The notes: generated by a model from the sequence alone, not told the origin. Positions 49,582 to 59,997 are shown, counted from the stretch's first letter. The stretch: 64,000 nt of DNA from Bog-950 sp964631835 (GCA_964631835.1 CAZWAD010000008.1:62001-126000), one strand, 5' to 3'. Numbers and translations are program-made.

Positions 49582-50214
49582 TTAAATTAGGAGAGAAATA
49601 ACTTTACTAAACCAGCTTTTCTTCTCCCCCAGTTTTTCTATTCGTAGCTTAAGTTCGGTTTCTGCCGCCTTTTTCTTTTCAGCAGGATCGTAAAGCATGG
49701 CTGTGCAAAGACAATTTTTTCTTTCCTTACTTTGCAGAATAGGAAAGTTCACACAGCTTTGACAACCCTTCCAGAATTCTTCGTCATCTGTCAGTTCTGA
49801 ATAGGTAACAGGTTCATAACCTAGGTCTGAATTTATTTTCATAACCGCCAAACCGGTAGTGAGGCCGAAAAGTTTTGCATCCGGATATTTCTTTTGTGAT
49901 AATTCAAAGATTTTCATTTTGATTTCACGCGCTAACCCGCCCTTTCTGAATGGCGGAGCTACAATCAAACCGGAGTTGGCTACATATTTCCCATGTCCCC
50001 ATGATTCGATGTAGCAGAACCCCGCCCATTCTCCGTGTGAAGTTACGGCAATAACTGCCTTACCTTCTTGGATTTTCCGACTTATGTATTCCGGTGTTCT
50101 TTTAGCAATTCCGGTTCCTCTTGCTTTAGCCGATTCTTCTATTTCTGCAGATATAATTTCCGCAAATTTTATGTGTTGCTCTTCCGCAACTTTTACAATG
50201 AATGTTTCATTCAT
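49582..50214 (-). CDS. GNAT N-acetyltransferase at the head of the arginine operon
   Basis: A 210-residue GNAT-family acetyltransferase. The acetyl-CoA-binding region is visible around SGLIVAPPFRKGGLAREIKM (motif A), with AVTSHGEWAGFCYIESWG before it and AKLFGLTTGLAVMKINSDLG after. A Cys-rich segment (FWKGCQSCVNFPILQSKERK, then NCLCTAMLY) could bind metal. As the first gene of an argGCDF' operon it is the likely N-acylglutamate synthase that replaces ArgA in Bacteroidota; this role comes from context and common annotation, not from a motif I can read. A region of about 530 bp separates it from divergent gltB. Confidence 0.75.
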   Translation of the reverse strand: MNETFIVKVAEEQHIKFAEIISAEIEESAKARGTGIAKRTPEYISRKIQEGKAVIAVTSHGEWAGFCYIESWGHGKYVANSGLIVAPPFRKGGLAREIKMKIFELSQKKYPDAKLFGLTTGLAVMKINSDLGYEPVTYSELTDDEEFWKGCQSCVNFPILQSKERKNCLCTAMLYDPAEKKKAAETELKLRIEKLGEKKSWFSKVISLLI

Positions 50215-50746
50215 TTTTTGTTCACATAGTTTTTATTATGAATAATTGTTAGTGGTCTTGTTACAATGAAGATGTAACGATGTAGCTGATGAAATCAATT
50301 GCGAATAAAAAAAGGAGTACAAAGACTATAAGAAATCGAAAGTCTATCTAAGCGGAGCACGATGCCTTTATAAAAGATTTTTTTTACTAATGAGATAATT
50401 TTAATGCTGGAAACGGGAAGTAATTTTCCCATTGATATTTTCATCTCAGTATTCTGCTCGTAAGTAATTTTTCATAAAGCCCCGAAAATTCAAAAAAATT
50501 TTCTACTAGTTGATGCCCTTTTTTCGACAAGCATTTTGTGGATAACTCACAATGATTTATCAGCGAATACAATTTAAACCGGAAACTATCTCTACATTTT
50601 TAGAATAATGTTATTTTCAGGCGTCCGATTAATTTGAGGGAGAGGGGTTAAATTTCCATAGAATTTTCACTGGGAGTTTTTTAAACGTTGCGAAAGCGGT
50701 GTCGATGGATTATTTTAAAACAGAAAACTGAGGTTATATTATATAA
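50215..50746. other. Divergent control region between the arginine operon and gltB
   Basis: No gene is supported here. The region is AT-rich and must hold both promoters. A half-site like the ArgR box (ATGAATAATT) lies at about 50239-50248, in front of the arginine operon, but no second half is clear. No good TAnnTTTG was found close to gltB. No strong terminator or repeat was seen. Confidence 0.35.
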
Positions 50747-53700
50747 ATGAAACAAAAAGAGACAGCTGGAGACGAAGGACTTTACCGGCAAGAATTTGAA
50801 CGGGATAGTTGCGGGATAGGTTTTGTTGCCAATATAAAAGGCAACAAAACCCATGAGAGCATTTCTGATGCCCTCACTATTCTCGAAAATATGGAGCACA
50901 GGGGTGCTTGTGGGTGCGAAAACAACACCGGTGATGGAGCGGGAATATTGATTCAGATTCCTCATGAATTCTATTTTGAGGAGTGCCTGAAACTTGGAAT
51001 TGATTTGCCAGACTTTGGAGAATATGGTGTGGGAATGCTTTTTTTTCCAAGAGATATTGCCATACATAAGGAAGCAAGAGGAATTTTTATGCGTTCTGCC
51101 GAAAAACTGGGGCTTGAAATTCTCGGCTTCAGGAAAGTGCCGGTAAATAATGTTGCAATAGGAGAGACTGCTTTGTCCGTTGAACCTGAAATTGAGCAGG
51201 TTTTTATTGCTCGTCCTGAAAATATTGCAGACCCTGATGTTTTTGAGCGAAAGCTATTTGTGCTTCGTAAGTATGCAACCCATTTAGCTAACAACTCCCT
51301 TAAAAAAGATACAGTAGGCTTTTATGTATCCTCCCTTTCCTACAAAACTATTGTTTACAAAGGACAGCTTACCAGCTTACAATTACGCGGATATTTTCCC
51401 GATTTGTCTGATAAGAGAGTTGTATCTGCATTTGGCTTAATTCACTCCCGGTTTGCAACCAATACTTTCCCATCATGGAAACTGGCTCAGCCGTTCCGTT
51501 TTATTGCCCATAATGGTGAAATAAACACACTTCAGGGAAATCTGAATTGGCTGAAGACCATTGAACAAAGCTTTGTTACGGCATACTTTTCAGAAGAAGA
51601 AATAGAGATGCTGCTGCCGGTAATTCCCGGTCCCCAATCCGATTCAGCCTGTCTGGATAATGTGATTGAGCTACTCACACTCTGTGGGCGCACGCTTCCG
51701 CATGTAATGATGATGCTCATTCCGGAGGCATGGGATAAGAATGATTTAATGGACCCTGTGAAAAAAGCTTTCTACGAGTTTCACGCCTGTTTCATGGAAC
51801 CATGGGATGGGCCGGCTTCAATTTCCTTTACCGATGGAAAATTGATTGGAGCTACACTTGACAGAAACGGCTTACGCCCTAGCAGGTACTGCATTACCAA
51901 AGATAACCGGGTGATAATGGCCTCCGAAACAGGAGTACTTCCGGTTCCTCCTGAAATGATTATTGAGAAAGGAAGATTGCAGCCCGGCAAAATGTTTATT
52001 GTAGATATGGAACAAGGAAGAGTAGTTAGTGATGATGAACTAAAAACGAGGATATGTTCGCAAAAACCTTATGGCGAATGGCTGAAGAAATACAAAATAC
52101 GTTTGGAAGAACTGCCTGAGCCACGGATCATGTTTACTCATCTTCAACCTGAACAGGTTTTCAAATATCAGAAGGCATTTGGCTATACGAACGAAGACCT
52201 GGAAACTATTATCTCGCCTATGGCTGTAGTAGGGAAAGAGCCGGTCGGTTCTATGGGAACAGATGCTCCCCTTGCCGTTTTGAGCAATCAGGCTCAACAC
52301 CTCAGTGGTTATTTCAAGCAGTTGTTTGCTCAGGTTACTAATCCACCCATAGACCCGATTCGCGAAAGGATTGTAATGTCGCTTGCATGCTTTGTCGGAA
52401 GTCAAGGAAATCTGCTGACAGAAGAACCTCAGTCGTGTCACGTTGTTGCACTCGACCAACCAGTGATAGCCCATTACGATTTGGAAAAACTACGGAGTAT
52501 TGACACTGGCATGTTTCAAACCAAGACATTACAAAGTTATTTTCGGGCGGATGGCAAACCAGGTTCACTAAAAAAAGCGCTTGACCGGTTATGCCGTTAT
52601 GCAATAGATGCTGTTGAAGATGGTTTTTCACTACTTGTAATTTCTGACCGTGCAATTGATTCGGAACATGCACCTATTCCCTCCCTTTTGGCAACTGCCG
52701 CAGTTCACCATCACCTGATTCGAAAAGGTTATCGGGGAAAGGTAGGTTTGGTTATTGAAGCAGGAGACGTTTGGGAGGTACATCACTTTGCCTGTCTCAT
52801 TGCTTTCGGAGCCACAGCAATCAACCCCTACCTTGCTCTGTCAACCGTTCGTACGATGAAAAATGTAGGTGCGATTAAAAGCGAATTAACTGTTCAGGAA
52901 CTGCGTTTGAATTATATTAAGGCGGTAAATGACGGATTGCTGAAAGTACTTTCCAAGATGGGAATTTCAACAATTCAATCCTATCAGGGGGCTCAAATCT
53001 TCGAAATAATTGGTTTGAATAAAGATGTGGTTGACAAATATTTTACCGGTGCTACATCCCGTATTGAAGGAATAGGACTGGATGAAATTGCAAAAGAAGT
53101 TCTCGCCAATCACCATCGGGGTTTCAGCCGAAAAGAAATTCCTAACGACAAACTAAGAACAGGTGGTGTTTATAGATGGAACCGGAAAGGTGAGTTTCAC
53201 TTATGGAATCCGCAGACAGTTCATTTACTACAACAGGCTGCAAGAGATAATGATTACAAAACCTTCAAGAAATATTCATCTGCTATAAACAACCAGGCGG
53301 AGAAGGCTTGTACGCTTCGCAGTTTGTTTGAATTTAAAAAGAAACGTAACTCCATTCCCATTGAAGAAGTTGAACCTGCTGAAAATATTTACAAGCGATT
53401 TGCCACAGGCGCTATGTCATTCGGTTCTATTTCGTGGGAAGCGCATACTACTTTGGCAATAGCTATGAACCGGCTGGGAGGAAAGAGCAACACCGGTGAA
53501 GGAGGAGAGGATGAGACGAGGTATAAAATATCAGTAAATGGCGATTCCATGCGTTCTGCTATTAAGCAAATTGCTTCAGCTCGATTTGGAGTTACCAGTC
53601 AGTATATTACTGAAGCAGAGGAGTTGCAGATTAAAATGAGTCAGGGCGCAAAACCCGGTGAGGGGGGACAGCTCCCCGGTCATAAAGTGGATGAATGGAT

Positions 53701-55276
53701 TGCACGTGTTCGTCATTCCACACCAGGTGTTGGTTTGATTTCTCCTCCGCCTCATCACGATATTTACTCTATTGAGGATTTGGCTCAGTTGATTTTTGAT
53801 TTAAAGAATGCAAACAGGTCAGCCCGTATTAGTGTAAAGCTTGTTTCCAAAGCGGGTGTGGGTACTATTGCAGCCGGTGTAGCGAAAGCGAAAGCCGATG
53901 TAATTTTAATTTCTGGCTATGACGGAGGCACAGGTGCTTCGCCTGTCAGTTCCATTCGTCATGCAGGTCTGCCCTGGGAACTTGGCCTCGCTGAAACTCA
54001 ACAAACCCTCATCAAAAACAAATTGCGCGGACGTGTTGTTCTTCAAACTGACGGACAACTAAAAACAGGCAGAGATATTGCGATTGCCGCTTTGCTTGGT
54101 GCAGAAGAATGGGGAGTGGCTACAGCCGCTTTAGTTGCCGGTGGATGTATTATGATGCGTAAGTGTCATTTGAATACTTGCCCGGTTGGTGTAGCAACTC
54201 AAGACCCTGAACTTAGAAAATTATTCAGCGGAGAAGTAGAGCATATCATCAACCTGTTTAAATTCTTAACACAGGAACTTCGGGAAATTATGTCCGAACT
54301 TGGCTTCAGAACGGTGGATGAAATGGTTGGACAATCGGATTGTCTCCGTATGCGCGACAACATCACTCACTGGAAACATAAAAAGCTCAACCTTTCACCT
54401 GTTTTGTTTAAAGAACCTGCTTCAGAATCCACTAAAATTTATAAGTGCGAAGAACAAGATCATGGTTTGGCAGGAGTTTTGGATTTTTCATTACTGGATA
54501 TTGCTAAGCCTGCACTGGAAAGGGGAGTTAAAGTCCGGACAGAATTTGCAATTAAGAATACTGACCGGACTACCGGTGCCATTCTTTCTAATGAAATTAC
54601 TAAGAAGTATGGTAAAGAAGGATTGAAAGAAAATACTATTCATATCAAATTCAAAGGTTCAGCTGGGCAAAGTTTTGCCGCTTTCAATACTAAGGGGGTA
54701 ACCTTTGAACTGGAAGGTGATGCCAATGATTATTTCGGAAAAGGTTTATCGGGTGCAAAGTTGATAATCTATCCAGATAAAAATGCAGGGTTTGTTCCCG
54801 AACAAAATATCATTATCGGGAATGTTTCTTTTTATGGTGCTACTTCCGGTGAAGCATATATCAGGGGAAAAGCCGGTGAGAGGTTTTGCGTTCGTAACTC
54901 GGGCGCTACAACAGTTGTCGAGGGCGTTGGCGATCACGGATGTGAATACATGACCGGTGGAGTGGCTTTGATTCTTGGTGAAACCGGTAGAAATTTTGCA
55001 GCCGGTATGAGTGGTGGCATTGCTTATATATATGACATTAAGAAAAATTTCGAGCAAATGTGTAATGCGGAGATGGTTTATCTCGAAACTCCCGCTGAAA
55101 AAGATATTGAGCTTCTGAAAAAACTTTTAACGAATCATTTTAATTACACAAATAGTTCCGTAGCCAATTTGATTCTGAAAGATTTTGAAGAGCAATTGAA
55201 ATATTTCGTCAAGGTATTTCCGAAAGAGTATAAGAAAGTTCTTTCCCGGAAAGTGGAGTACGCTAAAGAAGAATGA
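50747..55276 (+). CDS. gltB: Glutamate synthase large subunit
   Basis: GltB (1509 residues, full length) makes two glutamates from glutamine and 2-oxoglutarate. The Ntn-type amidotransferase domain begins at Cys22 after a short propeptide (ERDSCGIGF), removed in the mature enzyme. The central domain leads into the FMN/synthase barrel (about 860-1260), with KPGEGGQLPGHKVDEWIARV, ISGYDGGTGASPVSSIRHAG and the 3Fe-4S cluster cysteines in CIMMRKCHLNTCPVGVATQD at about 1133-1144. The C-terminal beta-helix domain has repeated GxxGxxG-type motifs (EGVGDHGCEYMTGG). Ammonia is tunnelled between the first two sites. gltD follows after 9 bp. It diverges from the arginine operon that consumes its product. 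Confidence 0.97.
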   Translation: MKQKETAGDEGLYRQEFERDSCGIGFVANIKGNKTHESISDALTILENMEHRGACGCENNTGDGAGILIQIPHEFYFEECLKLGIDLPDFGEYGVGMLFFPRDIAIHKEARGIFMRSAEKLGLEILGFRKVPVNNVAIGETALSVEPEIEQVFIARPENIADPDVFERKLFVLRKYATHLANNSLKKDTVGFYVSSLSYKTIVYKGQLTSLQLRGYFPDLSDKRVVSAFGLIHSRFATNTFPSWKLAQPFRFIAHNGEINTLQGNLNWLKTIEQSFVTAYFSEEEIEMLLPVIPGPQSDSACLDNVIELLTLCGRTLPHVMMMLIPEAWDKNDLMDPVKKAFYEFHACFMEPWDGPASISFTDGKLIGATLDRNGLRPSRYCITKDNRVIMASETGVLPVPPEMIIEKGRLQPGKMFIVDMEQGRVVSDDELKTRICSQKPYGEWLKKYKIRLEELPEPRIMFTHLQPEQVFKYQKAFGYTNEDLETIISPMAVVGKEPVGSMGTDAPLAVLSNQAQHLSGYFKQLFAQVTNPPIDPIRERIVMSLACFVGSQGNLLTEEPQSCHVVALDQPVIAHYDLEKLRSIDTGMFQTKTLQSYFRADGKPGSLKKALDRLCRYAIDAVEDGFSLLVISDRAIDSEHAPIPSLLATAAVHHHLIRKGYRGKVGLVIEAGDVWEVHHFACLIAFGATAINPYLALSTVRTMKNVGAIKSELTVQELRLNYIKAVNDGLLKVLSKMGISTIQSYQGAQIFEIIGLNKDVVDKYFTGATSRIEGIGLDEIAKEVLANHHRGFSRKEIPNDKLRTGGVYRWNRKGEFHLWNPQTVHLLQQAARDNDYKTFKKYSSAINNQAEKACTLRSLFEFKKKRNSIPIEEVEPAENIYKRFATGAMSFGSISWEAHTTLAIAMNRLGGKSNTGEGGEDETRYKISVNGDSMRSAIKQIASARFGVTSQYITEAEELQIKMSQGAKPGEGGQLPGHKVDEWIARVRHSTPGVGLISPPPHHDIYSIEDLAQLIFDLKNANRSARISVKLVSKAGVGTIAAGVAKAKADVILISGYDGGTGASPVSSIRHAGLPWELGLAETQQTLIKNKLRGRVVLQTDGQLKTGRDIAIAALLGAEEWGVATAALVAGGCIMMRKCHLNTCPVGVATQDPELRKLFSGEVEHIINLFKFLTQELREIMSELGFRTVDEMVGQSDCLRMRDNITHWKHKKLNLSPVLFKEPASESTKIYKCEEQDHGLAGVLDFSLLDIAKPALERGVKVRTEFAIKNTDRTTGAILSNEITKKYGKEGLKENTIHIKFKGSAGQSFAAFNTKGVTFELEGDANDYFGKGLSGAKLIIYPDKNAGFVPEQNIIIGNVSFYGATSGEAYIRGKAGERFCVRNSGATTVVEGVGDHGCEYMTGGVALILGETGRNFAAGMSGGIAYIYDIKKNFEQMCNAEMVYLETPAEKDIELLKKLLTNHFNYTNSSVANLILKDFEEQLKYFVKVFPKEYKKVLSRKVEYAKEE

Positions 55277-55285
55277 TAGAATAAA

Positions 55286-56764
55286 ATGGGAAATCCAACA
55301 GGTTTTTTAGAAATTACTAGAGAGTTGCCCGCTAAACAGCCGGTTAGGGAGCGAGTGCAGCATTATAAGGAATTTGTAGCCCGGTATAATGATGGAAAAC
55401 TGAATCAACAGTCGGGACGGTGTATGGATTGCGGCATTCCTTTTTGTCACAATGGTTGTCCGCTCGGGAATGTCATTCCTGAATTTAATGATGCGGTTTT
55501 TAATGAACGATGGAAAGATGCTTACGATATTCTTGTTTCAACCAATAACTTCCCGGAGTTCACGGGAAGAATTTGTCCTGCACCCTGCGAAGAAGCTTGT
55601 GTGCTTGGCATCAATAAACCGGCAGTGGCTATTGAAGAAATTGAAAAACATATTATTGAAATTGCTTTTGAAAAAGGATTTGTTAAACCGCATATCCCAC
55701 GGGTGCGGACAGGCAAGCGTATAGCTGTTGTCGGTTCTGGGCCTGCGGGCTTGGCAGTGGCTGCACAACTGAATTATGCAGGACATTATGTTACGGTCTA
55801 TGAGCGTGATGACAAACCTGGTGGGCTTTTGAGATACGGCATTCCAGATTTCAAATTGGAGAAACAGGTGGTTGACCGCAGAATTAATTTGCTTGAAAAA
55901 GAGGGAATAATTTTTCGTTGCAATTCAAATGTAGGTGTAAACGTGAGCATCAATGATTTGCTGCGCGAAAACCAGGCTGTAGTTCTTGCCGGGGGGTCTA
56001 CCATTCCGCGCAATTTGTCTATTCCCGGGCGACATTTAAACGGAATTTATTTTGCCATGCAGTTTCTGAAACAGCAAAACAAGAGAGTCAGCAACATTCC
56101 GTTTACGGATACCGAGATTTCTGCTAAAGGAAAAAATGTAATAGTAATTGGCGGGGGCGATACAGGTTCAGATTGCATTGGCACATCAAACCGGCATGGA
56201 GCAAAATCAATAACTCAATTTGAATTACTCCCTAAGCCACCGGCAGCGCGTACCAGGCAAATGCCCTGGCCTACTTACCCTATGCTTCTGAAAGTTACTT
56301 CTTCACATGAAGAAGGCGCTGACAGAAAATGGTCCATCACCACCAAAGAGTTTATTGGTGATGGAAAAGGAAATCTCAAGGCGCTGAAAGTAGCTGATGT
56401 GGAATGGCTTTACAACGATAACGGAACGCTGAATGGTTTTAATGAAGTTCCCGGTTCAGAGAGAGAAATTAAATGCGAGCTCGTTTTGCTCGCCATGGGT
56501 TTTCTTCACCCTCAGAAAGAAGGCTTGCTCGATGAACTGAATATAGAAATGGATGCAAAGGGAAATGTAAAAACCAATGAAAGCAACTACCAAACCAACC
56601 TGTCTAAAGTTTTCTCGTGTGGCGACATGCGCAGGGGACAGTCATTAGTTGTTTGGGCTATTTCTGAGGGACGGGAATGCGCCCGCAAAGTAGATGAGTT
56701 TTTGATGGGTAGTTCTTTGCTTGAGTCGAAAGACGGAACTGTAGCAGAGGTGCTTGCTGTTTAG
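55286..56764 (+). CDS. gltD: Glutamate synthase small subunit
   Basis: GltD (492 residues) supplies electrons from NADPH to GltB. The N-terminal domain carries the cysteines for two 4Fe-4S clusters (CMDCGIPFCHNGCPLGN and CPAPCEEACVLGIN). The FAD-binding motif is AVVGSGPAGLAVAAQLNYAG at about 148-167, with PGGLLRYGIPDFKLEK after it, and the NADPH site is VIVIGGGDTGSDCIG at about 288-302. The final FAD segment is VFSCGDMRRGQSLVVWAISE. All motifs are intact. It is co-transcribed with gltB across a 9-bp gap. No glutamine synthetase or regulator is adjacent. Confidence 0.96.
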   Translation: MGNPTGFLEITRELPAKQPVRERVQHYKEFVARYNDGKLNQQSGRCMDCGIPFCHNGCPLGNVIPEFNDAVFNERWKDAYDILVSTNNFPEFTGRICPAPCEEACVLGINKPAVAIEEIEKHIIEIAFEKGFVKPHIPRVRTGKRIAVVGSGPAGLAVAAQLNYAGHYVTVYERDDKPGGLLRYGIPDFKLEKQVVDRRINLLEKEGIIFRCNSNVGVNVSINDLLRENQAVVLAGGSTIPRNLSIPGRHLNGIYFAMQFLKQQNKRVSNIPFTDTEISAKGKNVIVIGGGDTGSDCIGTSNRHGAKSITQFELLPKPPAARTRQMPWPTYPMLLKVTSSHEEGADRKWSITTKEFIGDGKGNLKALKVADVEWLYNDNGTLNGFNEVPGSEREIKCELVLLAMGFLHPQKEGLLDELNIEMDAKGNVKTNESNYQTNLSKVFSCGDMRRGQSLVVWAISEGRECARKVDEFLMGSSLLESKDGTVAEVLAV

Positions 56765-56818
56765 GTTCCAGAAAGTTATTCACGCCCCCGAATTTGTCTC
56801 ATTGTTTGCTTCCTCTTT

Positions 56819-58876
56819 TCATATTATTTGTTTTAACGCCTCTTCAACACTTTTTACCGGTAACTGGCAAGTCTTGTTTTTACAAACGTAAATGAGTGTT
56901 TCTCCTTGTTTAAGTTTCCCTTCGAGCAAAGGAAGTTTACTTTGAGATTGGGTACCAAGAAACAGGCAGTTAGGTAGAAATACTTTGTCAAATTCCCTTA
57001 GTAATACTTCAGTATTTTCTCCCGCAATGGCTACCTCATAAGGTTCGTCAATGAACCAGTCAAGCAGAATAGCCCAGTTAGCATAGTAGGAAGGATGACC
57101 AGTGATGTTTTCGTGCATGTTTTGTAAAGCTCGGTTCGATTTTTCAATGTAATCGCGGTTGTCATAAATCATTCCCAGTTGGTACAGTGTTTTTGCCATA
57201 GATGAATTGGATGCGGGGATTACATTATCGCTGGTCTCGGTTTTACGCGCTATCAGCGGAGCATCGCTGACGGATGTATAGAAGAACAAACCGGTATTTA
57301 CATTGTAGAAATGCTGTATGACATACTCTGAAATACTTTTGCAAAGTGCTAACCAAGTCTCATCAAGCGTAATTTCATATAAGGCAAGAAATGCTTCACA
57401 GGAAAAACTGTAGTCATCTAAAAAGCCGCTGATAGTTACCTGCCCGTTCTTGTAATTTCTTTTTATGCTGAAGTCGGGCTGAAGCATTTTAGTTTTGAGG
57501 AACCCTGCGCTCTTCAAAGCGCGGGCAAGGAATGCTTTCTCTCCGAAAGCCTTGTACGCATCAACATATCCCTTTAACATCAGGGCATTCCAGGCGGTAA
57601 GAACTTTATCATCTAAACCGGGACGAACCCGCTTGCTTCGTTCGGTCAGTAACTTTAGCCTCCATTCATTCAACTTTGAACTTTGAACTTTGAATTTTGA
57701 ATTTCGCGTAAGATTTATTTTCCCTTCAAAATTTTCTCTGGCATTAAATACAGTTTTAAATTCATCAAAATCATTGCCAAGCACCTTTTTCAATTCCTCT
57801 TCACTCCATACATAAAATTTCCCTTCTTCGCCTTCACTGTCAGCATCGAGGGCAGAGTAAAACCCGCCACTTTCATCGCTCATTTCGCGCTCGATAAATT
57901 CAAGTGTTTCATAAACAACATCTTTATAGCGTTCGTCCTTAGTAAGTTGGTAAGCCTCGGAATAAAGTGAAATAAGCTGTGCGTTATCGTAAAGCATTTT
58001 TTCAAAATGCGGAATAACCCATTCGGAATCCACGCTGTAGCGGGCAAAGCCACCGCCCACTTGGTCGTAAATTCCTCCGTTGAGCATATTATCGAGGGTA
58101 ACGGTAACAGCTTTCAGAGTTTTTTCATTTTTAGTATAGAAATAATTGCGAAGTAAGTATTGCATATTTACCGGCATGGGAAATTTGGGCGCGCCTCTTC
58201 TGCCGCCTTTGTCGTAATCCCAGCCATTGTCGAACTTTTTAAAAATATCATGGCGGATATCCGGGAATACAGTACCAGTAGACGAGGATGGAGAAAAGCT
58301 ATCTAATTGTTTTATTCCGTGGGTAATATCTTCTGCTCTTTTAATTGCTTCCTCCCGGTGGTTTGTCCAGTAATCCACGAAATAGTTGAGTACTTGCTTC
58401 CAGTTTTCTTTGGGAAAGTAGGTGCCTGCATACACCGGTTTGGCATCAGGCAGGGCTATGGCATTCAGAGGCCAGCCGCCCCTACCGCTAATCAATTGCA
58501 CCGCATCCATATATATCTGGTCCACATCGGGACGTTCTTCGCGGTCAACTTTAATGCAGATAAAGTTTTCATTCATGATTTTTGCCACACCGGTATCTTC
58601 AAAACTTTCGTGCTCCATAACATGGCACCAGTGACAGGCTGAATAACCGATAGAAATAATAACGAGCTTGTTTTCCTCTTTTGCTTTTTGCCACGAAGCA
58701 TCGTTCCATGCGCGCCAGTTAACCGGGTTGTGCGCGTGCTGTAGAAGGTAAGGGCTGGTTTCATGAATAAGTTCGTTAGTATATGAATACATAGTGTCGC
58801 TTTTAGTATTTCCTGATTTGCATGACATAACCAGAGAAGTAAAAAGAAGTAAATATAAGTTCAATGCTTTGTTCAC
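56819..58876 (-). CDS. DUF255 thioredoxin-fold protein (YyaL/SPATA20-like), lipoprotein
   Basis: A 685-residue protein with an N-terminal thioredoxin-like DUF255 domain (about 35-190) carrying a CxxC pair in YSACHWCHVMEHESFEDT, followed by an (alpha/alpha)6 barrel-like region (about 210-600) like N-acylglucosamine epimerases. This is the layout of YyaL and SPATA20 proteins, whose activity is unknown. The start carries a lipoprotein signal (LLLFTSLVMSCKSG), so the protein is probably periplasmic or surface-anchored rather than cytosolic, which is unusual for the family. A long loop near 395-405 (SKFKVQSSKLNEW) is encoded by a short imperfect direct repeat. It is monocistronic and convergent with gltD. 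Confidence 0.85.
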   Translation of the reverse strand: MNKALNLYLLLFTSLVMSCKSGNTKSDTMYSYTNELIHETSPYLLQHAHNPVNWRAWNDASWQKAKEENKLVIISIGYSACHWCHVMEHESFEDTGVAKIMNENFICIKVDREERPDVDQIYMDAVQLISGRGGWPLNAIALPDAKPVYAGTYFPKENWKQVLNYFVDYWTNHREEAIKRAEDITHGIKQLDSFSPSSSTGTVFPDIRHDIFKKFDNGWDYDKGGRRGAPKFPMPVNMQYLLRNYFYTKNEKTLKAVTVTLDNMLNGGIYDQVGGGFARYSVDSEWVIPHFEKMLYDNAQLISLYSEAYQLTKDERYKDVVYETLEFIEREMSDESGGFYSALDADSEGEEGKFYVWSEEELKKVLGNDFDEFKTVFNARENFEGKINLTRNSKFKVQSSKLNEWRLKLLTERSKRVRPGLDDKVLTAWNALMLKGYVDAYKAFGEKAFLARALKSAGFLKTKMLQPDFSIKRNYKNGQVTISGFLDDYSFSCEAFLALYEITLDETWLALCKSISEYVIQHFYNVNTGLFFYTSVSDAPLIARKTETSDNVIPASNSSMAKTLYQLGMIYDNRDYIEKSNRALQNMHENITGHPSYYANWAILLDWFIDEPYEVAIAGENTEVLLREFDKVFLPNCLFLGTQSQSKLPLLEGKLKQGETLIYVCKNKTCQLPVKSVEEALKQII

Positions 58877-58945
58877 GTTTTAAAAATACGACAATAGAGT
58901 TTCACAAACTTCCGAAGTTTTTATTTTCGTCCGCAAAAATCCATC

Positions 58946-59917
58946 ATGGCTACACCCGTCCGCGATTTTATTACCCATCACTACCGTCATTTTAATTCTG
59001 CCGCTCTTATTGATGCTGCCAAGGCTTATGAAACTCATTTGTCGGAAGGGGGAAAAATGATGATAACGCTTGCGGGTGCAATGAGCACTGCCGAGCTTGG
59101 CATTTCGCTGGCAGAAATGATCCGGCAGGATAAGGTGCAGATAATTTCCTGCACTGGTGCAAACCTGGAAGAAGACCTGATGAACTTAGTGGCGCACTCA
59201 CATTACAAACGCGTTCCTCATTACCGCGACTTATCACCACAGGAAGAATGGGACCTGCTCGAAAATGGTTTCAACCGGGTTACCGACACCTGTATTCCGG
59301 AAGAAGAAGCTTTCCGGAGGCTGCAAAAGCATGTTTACGAACTGTGGAAAGATGCCGACACCCGCGGAGAGCGTTACCTGCCGCATGAGTTTATGTACAA
59401 GATGCTTCTGAGCGGAGTGCTGAAGCAGTATTATGAAATTGACCCGAAGCATAGCTGGATGATTGCTGCCGCTGAAAAAAACCTGCCCATTATTTGTCCG
59501 GGATGGGAAGACAGCACCATGGGAAATATTTTTGCATCATATTGCATTAAGGGCGATTTGAAAGCCACCACCATGAAAAGCGGTATCGAGTACATGGTTT
59601 GGCTCAGCGACTGGTACCGGAAAAACAGCAGCGGAAAGGGGGTCGGGTTTTTCCAGATTGGAGGAGGTATTGCAGGTGATTTCCCTATCTGCGTGGTACC
59701 GATGATGTACCAGGACTTAGGCTGGACCGATGTTCCTTTCTGGAGTTATTTCTGCCAGATTTCCGATTCAACTACTTCTTACGGCTCTTATTCAGGCGCG
59801 GTACCCAATGAAAAAATTACCTGGGGCAAGCTGGGTATTGATACGCCCAAGTTTATAGTGGAGAGCGATGCTACCATTGTTGCTCCGCTCATTTTTGCTT
59901 ATCTGTTGAAGTGGTGA
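58946..59917 (+). CDS. Deoxyhypusine synthase-like protein
   Basis: A 323-residue homologue of deoxyhypusine synthase. Motifs kept include MMITLAGAMSTAELGISLAE (NAD site), CTGANLEEDLMNLVAHSHYK, QIGGGIAGDFPICVVPMMYQ and SYGSYSGAVPNEKITWGKLG. The Lys in WGK (about residue 295) is at the place of the active-site Lys that takes the aminobutyl group from spermidine. Bacteria lack eIF5A, so such proteins must act on another acceptor; homospermidine or another polyamine product is the usual guess. It is followed by the haem-uptake receptor with its own promoter, and no speA or speB is visible here. Confidence 0.85.
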   Translation: MATPVRDFITHHYRHFNSAALIDAAKAYETHLSEGGKMMITLAGAMSTAELGISLAEMIRQDKVQIISCTGANLEEDLMNLVAHSHYKRVPHYRDLSPQEEWDLLENGFNRVTDTCIPEEEAFRRLQKHVYELWKDADTRGERYLPHEFMYKMLLSGVLKQYYEIDPKHSWMIAAAEKNLPIICPGWEDSTMGNIFASYCIKGDLKATTMKSGIEYMVWLSDWYRKNSSGKGVGFFQIGGGIAGDFPICVVPMMYQDLGWTDVPFWSYFCQISDSTTSYGSYSGAVPNEKITWGKLGIDTPKFIVESDATIVAPLIFAYLLKW

Positions 59918-59940
59918 GGTTTTTTCCTAATAGCCCCTTT

Positions 59941-59997
59941 TATGACAATTCTATGACAATTCTCTCTACCTAAGCCCCGCTTAAAGCCCTATGTTTG
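59941..59997 (+). promoter_or_regulatory. Direct repeat and -7 element upstream of the HmuR-like gene
   Basis: TATGACAATTC occurs twice in tandem (59941-59951 and 59952-59962), a perfect 11-bp direct repeat. TATGTTTG (59990-59997), an exact TAnnTTTG, begins 38 bp after the start of the second copy. The repeat sits where an activator or repressor would bind. It is not a Fur palindrome by eye. Confidence 0.55.

Noticed and set aside
50235..50260. ArgR operator before the arginine operon
   Set aside because: Only one ARG-box-like half-site (ATGAATAATT) is visible; in an AT-rich region this is weak.
59941..59962. E. coli-type Pho box on the reverse strand (ATTGTCAT repeated at 11 bp)
   Set aside because: It resembles CTGTCAT repeats, but differs in sequence from the five local Pho-like boxes, faces away from the receptor gene, and lies 38 bp rather than 16 bp from the -7 element.
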